Shown in pieces: positions 58,396 through 64,000 of a DNA stretch of 64,000 bases. Positions within the stretch are counted from its first letter, which is position 1. Each line of letters opens with the position of its first letter. The DNA comes from Desulfobacter sp. (GTDB lineage: Bacteria > Desulfobacterota > Desulfobacteria > Desulfobacterales > Desulfobacteraceae). The stretch is taken from positions 1,098,001-1,162,000 of the forward strand of contig CP054837.1 in the NCBI GenBank assembly GCA_028768525.1. The letters run 5' to 3'. A model generated the notes under the pieces. The model saw only the letters and a program-made list of their open reading frames with translations, was not told where the DNA came from and searched no databases. The translations under genes were made by a program, and so were the position numbers.

Positions 58396-59403
58396 TTAAG
58401 AGCGAAAAGAATTTCGGTAAGCCCCGGGAGTAGTGCCGGTCCACTTCTTAAAACTGCGGACAAAAACACCGGGCTCGGAAAACCCCATCATATAAGCAAT
58501 TTCGGAAACCGAACAGGGACTGTGGCTGAGATACTCTTTTGAAAGAGTTTCACGAACATCCCGTAAGATCCCGGAATAAGTCGTGTTTTCCGCCTTAAGT
58601 TTTTCCTGCAGGCTTCGTACGCTCATGGCAAGCTCTCCGGCTACGGAATCGATCCCAAAATCTGAGCCCTGCATCTTCTCAACGATCAGCCGGCTGACTT
58701 TCCGGGTCACGGCATTTGACTGCTTCAATTCACCCAGATACCGTCCGGCATGCTGTTCCAGAATGGACAGTATTCCCGAATTCGACTGGATCACCGGTTG
58801 TTCAAGAAACGCTTTATCAAAGGCTAAATAGTAAACCAAAGCGCCAAATTCCAGATCACAGTCGAATACCCTGCTGTATTCGCTGGTATCCTCCGGCCGT
58901 TCAATGCCAAAACCGGCGCGGTCCAGCGAAAAGCGGTCTCCGATCAGGGATCGGATAATTCTGACCGTGCTTGACATGATCGCCTCATAGCAATGTTGCG
59001 TATGACCATAAGCGCCCTGAGTGGGAACGATATCCAGAAAACACAGGCCATCCTTCACCCGGCAGTCCACCCGGATCATGCTCCCCACTATTTCATGATA
59101 TTCGGATGATTTTTCAATTGCCCTGCCCAGGGTTGGGCAATTCATCATGATATACCCCACCATATTCCAACTGGCCGGCACTGCATATTCGCCCATATGC
59201 AGACCGAAATAATCATCAGCCGTCATCCCGGCTGCCGCCTCCTGGATCCGGTTGTAATCACGGATACCTATCATTTGATCCGGAGATTCTGCCAGGCCGG
59301 GGTTAAGACCGGCAGCCCTGAGAATCTCTGCTGAATCGATCCCTTTAGCCGAGGCATACCGCAACAACTGAATCACTATCGACATGGACACTTCAAAGTC
59401 CAT
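58396..59403 (-). CDS. AraC-family transcriptional regulator
   Basis: A 335-aa regulator: an N-terminal Arabinose_bd-type ligand domain (PF12625-like; YASAKGIDSAEILRAAGLNP, VGYIMMNCPTLGRAIEKSSEYHEIVG) and a C-terminal double HTH (IDSVAGELAMSVRSLQEKLKAENTTYSGILRDVRETLSKEYL, VSEIAYMMGFSEPGVFVRSFKKWTGTTPGAYR). ATG 59403 follows AGGAGGAAGA. It is divergent from an iron-sulfur-flavoprotein-like gene, the likely target. Confidence 0.94.
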   Translation of the reverse strand: MDFEVSMSIVIQLLRYASAKGIDSAEILRAAGLNPGLAESPDQMIGIRDYNRIQEAAAGMTADDYFGLHMGEYAVPASWNMVGYIMMNCPTLGRAIEKSSEYHEIVGSMIRVDCRVKDGLCFLDIVPTQGAYGHTQHCYEAIMSSTVRIIRSLIGDRFSLDRAGFGIERPEDTSEYSRVFDCDLEFGALVYYLAFDKAFLEQPVIQSNSGILSILEQHAGRYLGELKQSNAVTRKVSRLIVEKMQGSDFGIDSVAGELAMSVRSLQEKLKAENTTYSGILRDVRETLSKEYLSHSPCSVSEIAYMMGFSEPGVFVRSFKKWTGTTPGAYRNSFRS

Positions 59404-59555
59404 TCTTCCTCCTTTTGATTTCACACCATCCCCATTGCTGCGTGATTTATCAATTAATCCACATCTCCGGTCATTGGGCTAAAAACGGATTCATCATACC
59501 ATAGAGCCCAACAGCAGATATACCCAAACATTGTGATGAACAAGGAGAAGAAAAA

Positions 59556-60131
59556 ATGAAAATCACCTGTTTAAAAGGAAGCCCGAGAAAAAACGGCAAC
59601 AGCTCAACCCTTGCCGATCACCTGTTACAAAAACTTGCAACACCTGAAAACTCGATCGCGACCTATTATTTAAACACGCTGAACTACCGGGGATGCCAGG
59701 GCTGTCGAAAATGTCTCACCCTTTCGGACAAATGCATCCTCAAAGATGATATGGCCACGGTCCTTGAAACGGTTAGACAGACCGATGTGCTCGTCATCTC
59801 ATCCCCTGTCTACTACGGAGATGTCACCTCCCAGGCCAAGGCATTCATTGACCGAACCTATTCGTATTACCGTCCCGATTTTATCACCAATCCATTGATC
59901 ACCCGGCTCACTCCCGGAAAAAAGCTGATCATGGTGCTTACCCAGGCCCATCCGGACGAAGCGCTGTTCAGCGACATCTTTCCCAAGTATGACGCCTTTT
60001 TCAGACGCCACAATTTCACGGACAATCACCTGGTCCGGGCCTGTGGTGTGATGGATGAAGGAGATATCAAAAATGAGACAAGGGCATTTGAAAAAGCGGC
60101 CCGCACCGCTGAGTTGATTTTAAGCCATTAA
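59556..60131 (+). CDS. NADPH-dependent FMN reductase/iron-sulfur flavoprotein-like
   Basis: A 191-aa flavodoxin-fold protein. FMN-binding loops: KGSPRKNGNSSTLADHL, SSPVYYGDVTSQAKAFIDRT. A compact cysteine motif RGCQGCRKCLTLSDKC (CxxCxxCx6C) is the type that binds a 4Fe-4S cluster in iron-sulfur flavoproteins. The AAGGAG site is 9 nt upstream. It may reduce quinones, nitro compounds or oxygen species. Divergent from the AraC-type regulator. Confidence 0.9.
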   Translation: MKITCLKGSPRKNGNSSTLADHLLQKLATPENSIATYYLNTLNYRGCQGCRKCLTLSDKCILKDDMATVLETVRQTDVLVISSPVYYGDVTSQAKAFIDRTYSYYRPDFITNPLITRLTPGKKLIMVLTQAHPDEALFSDIFPKYDAFFRRHNFTDNHLVRACGVMDEGDIKNETRAFEKAARTAELILSH

Positions 60132-60195
60132 ACCTGTGGCTGACAGCTTTCACTATCATTTTTAAATTGTTCTGATAAATACTTAGTGGGTTTTC

Positions 60196-60300
60196 ATGGA
60201 AATAGAGTTGCGGCGCCCCCAAGCCATGGAGTATTATCCGGGAAATAATTTTTGGGATGACATGAGGATCAAGTTTTTAAAAGGAAAAGCAGGCATCTAA
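60196..60300 (+). CDS. Possible 34-residue peptide ahead of the DciA-like gene
   Basis: A short frame ATG 60196 to TAA 60298-60300, peptide start MEIELRRPQAMEYYPGNNFW, basic end (KFLKGKAGI). It stops 1 nt before the DciA-like ATG and covers that gene's ribosome site, so translational coupling is possible, but its own ribosome site is poor. Low confidence. Confidence 0.25.
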   Translation: MEIELRRPQAMEYYPGNNFWDDMRIKFLKGKAGI

Positions 60301-60301
60301 A

Positions 60302-60664
60302 ATGAGCAACAAATACCGCAAAGAAATGCGCTATCATTTGGGCCGGGATTTGAGAAAAGAAAGCACCTTAGCTCCAAGGTCTGTAGGAGACATCTTAAAT
60401 AGGCTTCTTCCCAAAATGCGCCCGAAACAGAATCAAGCCATGGATCAAATATGGAGTTGCTGGAAAGATGCTGTAGGGCCGTTCATTGCCGATTCTGCCA
60501 AACCCCAGGCCTATAAAGACGGTGTTCTGATCGTCCGGGTCGCCAGTTCAAGTCACATGATGCAGTTCCGATTTTTAGAAGCTGAGATGATAAAAAATTT
60601 GAACGCCATCCTGGATAGTGTTCAGATACGGAAAATAAATATGAAAGTGGGAAGGGTGGACTGA
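60302..60664 (+). CDS. DUF721/DciA-like protein
   Basis: A 120-aa basic protein: VGDILNRLLPKMRPKQNQAMDQIWSCWKDAVGPFIADSAKPQAYKDGVLIVRVASSSHMMQFRFLEAEMIKNLNAIL has the DciA KH-like core (W-x-x-x-V-G, then G-x-L-x-V). DciA loads or assists the replicative helicase DnaB in bacteria lacking DnaC. It stands apart from other replication genes here. Confidence 0.85.
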   Translation: MSNKYRKEMRYHLGRDLRKESTLAPRSVGDILNRLLPKMRPKQNQAMDQIWSCWKDAVGPFIADSAKPQAYKDGVLIVRVASSSHMMQFRFLEAEMIKNLNAILDSVQIRKINMKVGRVD

Positions 60665-60782
60665 TCTGACAAACGTTTCATGCACATACGACCTTGTTTG
60701 CAACTATAACGCATGTTTAAAACAGCTTAATTTTATGGTGTCTGTTATTGGTTTTTGAAAATATTTAAAAAGGAACCGGCCT

Positions 60783-61619
60783 GTGTTTATCACTGTCTGC
60801 GCAATGGTTTTTATCTATCTGCTTTTGTCAATTATGTTCGCCTATGCTGTAAGTCAGTTTCCTCGAAATCCTGTGGAAGATCCGCCGGACTGGGGTAAAA
60901 TTACCGACATCACTATCCCTGCTGTTGACGGTGGTTTTATTGAGGTGTGGAGAATAGATCCGCCAGAGACTCCAAAAGGGATTATTGTATTTGCTCACGG
61001 ATGGGGGAGAAATCGGGACAGGATGGTGGGAAGAGCAAGGATATTCGCCAAGTGGGGCTTCAGCACTGTGATTCACAGTGCAAGAGATCATGGGAATTCG
61101 AGCCCGAAACGTATGATGAACGCCGTCCGATTTGCTGAAGATATTGAAACCGTTATAAACTGGGTGGGAGAACCGGTTTCCCTCTATGGGCATTCTGCCG
61201 GATCGGCAGGAGCAATCATGGCAGCCGCCAACCATGCTGAAAAAATCAAATTACTTTTTCTTGAAGCATCATATGCCCGAACCCAAAAAGCACTGCTCAG
61301 CCTCTACAGATGGGCAAATAAGCTTTTCGGATATTTATTCGGCCCGACAATACTCTTCTGGCTAAATATTTATTATAAAGGGAAATTGGATCATTACAGC
61401 CCAGCTCGAATTGCTCAGAACATTAATATGCCTGTAATGATGATCCACGGCGAAAAGGACCGGCGGTTTCCACTTGATTTTGCCAAGGAATTAAAAAATA
61501 GCTTTAAACACGATGCTGTGTCCCTGTATATCGCAAAGGATGCCGGGCATAGCAATTCGAGCCAGGCGCCTGGATATGAGGCTGCTATTAAATTATTTAT
61601 TGACCAATATTATTTTTGA
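60783..61619 (+). CDS. Alpha/beta hydrolase with N-terminal membrane anchor
   Basis: A 278-aa hydrolase starting at GTG, with a transmembrane helix (about 3-22). The hydrolase domain has the oxyanion strip FAHGWGRNRDRM, the nucleophile elbow LYGHSAGSAGA (Ser near 157), the Asp strand MIHGEKDRRFP and the final His (KDAGHSNSS). It resembles the FrsA/YqkD group of serine hydrolases. The substrate is unknown. AAGGAA is upstream of GTG. Confidence 0.88.
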   Translation: MFITVCAMVFIYLLLSIMFAYAVSQFPRNPVEDPPDWGKITDITIPAVDGGFIEVWRIDPPETPKGIIVFAHGWGRNRDRMVGRARIFAKWGFSTVIHSARDHGNSSPKRMMNAVRFAEDIETVINWVGEPVSLYGHSAGSAGAIMAAANHAEKIKLLFLEASYARTQKALLSLYRWANKLFGYLFGPTILFWLNIYYKGKLDHYSPARIAQNINMPVMMIHGEKDRRFPLDFAKELKNSFKHDAVSLYIAKDAGHSNSSQAPGYEAAIKLFIDQYYF

Positions 61620-61704
61620 TTTTGAGCCATGTATGATACAGGAATGGGCGAGCTTATTATCTGGTTCTAAAAAAAATAATCCATGTTTACTCGACTATAA
61701 GTTT

Positions 61705-62163
61705 CTAAATTTCCGGGTTAGGGATGTTTTTAAACTTATTCCGGATCTGTTCAACTCTCTCTTGATTCACACCAAGATCGGAGTATCCGAGACGGGAAGC
61801 TGAACGGATATGAATGAGCATTTCACCTCTCTGCTTTTCAGGAAAATAAAATTCAAGGTCATCTGTAAATCCAAACAAAGCAGATGTAAACTCTGCCCGA
61901 ATATAGTCATCTCTAATTTCAACGACTTTTGCTCTTGGTTCAGATTCAAGAATTTTCAGGAGACGGTTTTGGGCTTTTTCTTGTGTTCCCATAAACCGAA
62001 TCGGTTCTATATGATGTTTCTCATCAACGGCCTGACTACTCACACAATTTGGAGTTTTCGGGCATGGCATCAATCTACCGTTGCTTATCCCCAAATCCGG
62101 TCGGGTGCCCGAGCAACCTGCCAGCACTATCAAACTCAACATAACAACTGAAAAATTATTCAT
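61705..62163 (-). CDS. DUF1499-family lipoprotein
   Basis: A 152-aa predicted lipoprotein (lipobox VLAGC, Cys16). The family signature LMPCPKTPNCVSSQAVDEKH is followed by the core VVEIRDDYIRAEFTSALFGFTDDLEFYF and IHIRSASRLGYSDLGVNQERVEQIR. Function of the family is unknown. Its start ATG overlaps the stop of the upstream TGA-containing AhpD-like frame (ATGAATAA), an arrangement typical of coupled genes. Confidence 0.92.
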   Translation of the reverse strand: MNNFSVVMLSLIVLAGCSGTRPDLGISNGRLMPCPKTPNCVSSQAVDEKHHIEPIRFMGTQEKAQNRLLKILESEPRAKVVEIRDDYIRAEFTSALFGFTDDLEFYFPEKQRGEMLIHIRSASRLGYSDLGVNQERVEQIRNKFKNIPNPEI

Positions 62164-62338
62164 TCCCTCCCCCTTCCTTTTTCTTGGTTCCGATTAGAAA
62201 AAAGCTGTAATCAATTTCTCCATCAGTGAGTCCATTTTCCTTCGCAACTCCAAAATGCGCCATTCATGGATAACACCCTATAGCAAATGATGCAGCCAGT
62301 TGAATCATGACCGTTGTTTTCTGAATATCCTTAGGCAT
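62156..62338 (-). CDS. AhpD/carboxymuconolactone-decarboxylase-like frame with in-frame TGA at the CxxC position (selenoprotein candidate or pseudogene)
   Basis: Read with TGA as an amino acid, the minus frame from ATG 62338 gives 60 residues: MPKDIQKTTVMIQLAASFAI, then GCYP-(TGA)-MAHFGVAKENGLTDGEID and a short charged tail. This matches the AhpD/CMD core 'LAxxxAxGCxxCxxxHxxxAxxxGxTxxEI' with TGA (62264-62266) in place of the second Cys of CxxC, the position where selenocysteine is known in some AhpD-like selenoproteins. A CGCA/UGCG mini-stem follows within 20 nt. Against it: the C-terminal helix is missing and another in-frame TGA lies just upstream of the ATG. The stop overlaps the DUF1499 start. 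Confidence 0.4.
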
Positions 62339-62740
62339 TTTTCACAGTTGATTCATAAAATTATTGAAGAATAAGCAGACTGTAGCATAGATAGCAAGGG
62401 GGATTTGAATTCCTATATTTTTTCTACAGGGTATTCCTTTGATCTGTTTTTACTCGTCGGGTTTGAGTTCAAAAAACACCGGAGACATACCATGTTTGTC
62501 TCGATCAGAAACATGTACCGAAACATCCACTGGTGATATAAAAGTGGCAATCAATAACCTTTCATAAGGTCTGGTACGGGACTTTTTTTAATAAGCATGG
62601 TAAAAATACTCCGGTATTGTGGTTTATAGGGGATTGATCATCTGAATGCCAGGCATCATCCAAAGGACCACCAATGGGAAAAGAAAATAAATAGTTCGGT
62701 CCGGCCTTTATTTTATTACCGAAAGAGAGGGGGGGGGGAA
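62339..62740. other. Interval without a supported gene
   Basis: About 400 bases. On the minus strand an open stretch around 62450-62585 (ending VFFELKPDE) has no start signal and may be decayed coding sequence. Near the right end is a run of ten G (62729-62738). No tRNA or repeat seen. Confidence 0.35.
62729..62738 (+). repeat. Homopolymeric G10 tract in a ribosome-binding position
   Basis: Ten consecutive G immediately before AA-ATG of the 102-aa gene. The tract serves as the Shine-Dalgarno and, being prone to slippage, could vary in length and so alter spacing. Confidence 0.7.
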
Positions 62741-63049
62741 ATGGAAGTTTATTGGGCAAACGTTGAGTTTGATATTAAAAATCCGGCTGCCTACGAAAAT
62801 TGTGTGGGCGGTTTTGTTTATATGTTTTTTAAGGCCGGAGATGTTCTGGATGCGATTCCAAAAATTCAAGAATCACTTGAAGAAGAGGACCTGAGGCTGA
62901 ACGCCATAGAGTTCATAGCGCCTTATGAACAAAGCCCCTGGGCCATTGGAGAAGACCAGGCTTTGTATGACAGCCTGGCAAAGGAAGCTGAAGCAAGTCA
63001 CGAGGTTATCTGGGATGAAATTGCTGCATACGAATCAAGGGAAGAATAG
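62741..63049 (+). CDS. Hypothetical acidic protein
   Basis: A 102-aa soluble acidic protein: VYWANVEFDIKNPAAYENCVGGFVYMFFKAGDVLDAIPKIQESLEEEDLRLNAIEFIAPYEQSPW. The alternating strand-helix pattern suggests a small alpha/beta fold, but I do not recognise the family. It is translated from the G10-tract ribosome site and is followed 16 nt later by a DksA-like gene, probably in one operon. Confidence 0.72.
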   Translation: MEVYWANVEFDIKNPAAYENCVGGFVYMFFKAGDVLDAIPKIQESLEEEDLRLNAIEFIAPYEQSPWAIGEDQALYDSLAKEAEASHEVIWDEIAAYESREE

Positions 63050-63065
63050 GAGCTACTGAACACCT

Positions 63066-63419
63066 ATGAATCCAAGCCAAAAACAAAAAATCAAACAGGC
63101 AATCGTTAAAAAAATAAACACCCTGGAAAAGAATATTGAAACCTTTCACGGTCTATCCAAGCCTGTGTCCCCGGATAGTGCTATTGGCAGGCTGACAAGA
63201 ATGGAAGCCATTAACAGCAGAAGTATTAATGAGGCGTCACTGGCAAAATCAAAACAGACCCTCAACGCTCTTAAAAAGGCTCTTGATTCCATTGAGACTC
63301 CTGATTTTGGATTATGTCTGCACTGCGAAGAACCGATTGCCATTAAACGACTTGTGATCATGCCTGAAGCCTCACTTTGCGTGGAATGTGCTGAGAAACT
63401 CAGTAAAGGCCAAGCTTAA
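63066..63419 (+). CDS. TraR/DksA-family zinc-finger protein
   Basis: A 117-aa protein with an N-terminal helical hairpin (KQKIKQAIVKKINTLEKNIE...) and a C-terminal zinc knuckle LCLHCEEPIAIKRLVIMPEASLCVECAEKL (CxxC-x17-CxxC). The region between holds GRLTRMEAINSRSINEASL, near the tip where DksA has two acidic residues; here acidic residues are few, so classical ppGpp/RNA polymerase action is uncertain. It ends right at the next gene's possible start. Confidence 0.88.
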   Translation: MNPSQKQKIKQAIVKKINTLEKNIETFHGLSKPVSPDSAIGRLTRMEAINSRSINEASLAKSKQTLNALKKALDSIETPDFGLCLHCEEPIAIKRLVIMPEASLCVECAEKLSKGQA

Positions 63420-63446
63420 ATGGTGGAGGGTTCCATAGGAAATTCA

Positions 63447-63893
63447 ATGGCGATCTGGGTAGATGCGGATGCTTGTCCGGTAAGGATAAAGGATTTGCTG
63501 TACAGGGCGGCGAACCGGACAAAAATTCAGGTGACATTGGTGGCCAACCAGAATTTACGGATTCCCAAATCCCCTTATGTAAAATTTCTACAGGTGGCCT
63601 CCGGGTTTGATATTGCCGACAATGAAATTATCAAAAGGATGAAGCCAGGGGATCTGGTGATAACCGCAGACATCCCTCTGGCCTCAGAGGTCATTGCCAA
63701 AGGCGGGACAGCACTGAATCCAAGGGGAGAACTTTACACTCAGGATAATATCACCTCTCGGCTCTATGTTAGGGATCTCATGGAAAACTTGCGATCCAGT
63801 GGAATGGAAACCAAAGGCCCACCGCCTATGACCCCAAAGGATTGCCAGAATTTTTCCAACAGTCTGGATAGATTTTTATTTGCCAAAAGATAA
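63447..63893 (+). CDS. YaiI/YqxD (DUF188) family protein
   Basis: A 148-aa PIN-like-fold protein: AIWVDADACPVRIKDLLYRAA at the start, VTLVANQNLRIP, VASGFDIADNEIIKRMKPGDLVITADIPLASEVIAKGG and LNPRGELYTQDNITSRLYVRDLMENLR are the family blocks, with Asp residues suited to a metal site. ATG 63447 has AGGAAA upstream and fits the family start; a start at 63420 would add nine residues. Biochemical function is unproven. Confidence 0.92.
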   Translation: MAIWVDADACPVRIKDLLYRAANRTKIQVTLVANQNLRIPKSPYVKFLQVASGFDIADNEIIKRMKPGDLVITADIPLASEVIAKGGTALNPRGELYTQDNITSRLYVRDLMENLRSSGMETKGPPPMTPKDCQNFSNSLDRFLFAKR

Positions 63894-64000
63894 ATTGGGG
63901 AAACATCTGTTAAATTTTCAAATCATTTTTTCAGTTCCACTTACTTCTCGGAACTGTCATTGAGCCGTTTAAATCGGATAGAATCAAAAGCGCAAGACTT

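Noticed and set aside
62450..62585. Open minus-strand stretch ending VFFELKPDE
   Set aside because: No start codon with a ribosome site and no known domain; may be a remnant, so mentioned only with the gap.
1..64000. CRISPR array, rRNA, complete insertion sequence or prophage
   Set aside because: No regularly spaced repeats, no rRNA-like sequence and no transposase, integrase or phage structural gene were recognised.

Overview
The window reads as chromosomal DNA of an anaerobic, sulfate-reducer-like member of the Desulfobacterota, close to Desulfobacteraceae or Desulfosarcinaceae. That placement is an inference. It rests on the desulfoferrodoxin, the rubredoxin:oxygen oxidoreductase, two rubredoxins, rubrerythrin-like proteins, a DsrE-family protein, an octahaem tetrathionate-reductase-family cytochrome and a ferredoxin:thioredoxin reductase-type protein. 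Codon and base use look moderately GC-rich and fairly even. I saw no rRNA, no convincing tRNA, no CRISPR array, no intact IS element and no prophage.

Layout. 1-3.3 kb: the 5' end of recC, a small lipoprotein, apt, MTA phosphorylase and a SAM hydroxide adenosyltransferase (purine/MTA/SAM salvage). 3.3-5.5 kb: a Tat-exported Fe-S protein, its membrane partner and a membrane-anchored thioredoxin-like protein. 5.6-30.9 kb: a redox and oxygen-defence island. It holds a DsrE protein, a sigma54 activator with a cysteine-rich PAS domain, a triple-rhodanese/octahaem cytochrome/cytochrome b operon, a small winged-helix gene with cydAB and rubredoxin, rubredoxin-Roo-rubrerythrin, desulfoferrodoxin, an FMN dehydrogenase with flavodoxin, glutaredoxin with an FTR-like protein, citrate synthase and a rubredoxin-headed membrane protein. 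31-39.5 kb: pst/phoU phosphate uptake with a chemotaxis-type transducer. 39.6-43.2 kb: an Mla lipid-transport operon and a divergent anti-sigma-type ATPase. 44-55.6 kb: housekeeping and transport genes (YbaK, aldo/keto reductase, RNase HI, PAS-HisKA protein, LpoA-like lipoprotein, AzlCD, Lrp, a PLP lyase, D-aminoacylase). 55.6-64 kb: a looser, more AT-rich region with fragments, unknown proteins, an AraC regulator, a DciA-like protein, a DksA-like protein and YaiI.

The main observation is regulatory. Seven sites with the sigma54 geometry (GG-N10-GC) lie directly in front of redox and oxygen-defence operons between 7.5 and 31 kb. Three match the consensus almost perfectly: those before the rhodanese/octahaem operon, the cyd operon and the rubredoxin-Roo operon. 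The only sigma54 activator in the window sits beside the first of them and carries five cysteines in its sensory PAS domain. I propose a local sigma54 regulon in which this protein senses redox state, oxygen or a sulfur species. It would switch on bd oxidase, Roo and superoxide reductase together with sulfur-handling periplasmic electron transfer. A second notable observation is a 60-codon AhpD/carboxymuconolactone-decarboxylase-like frame (62156-62338, minus). In it a TGA sits exactly where the second cysteine of CxxC is expected, so it is a selenoprotein candidate or a decayed gene.
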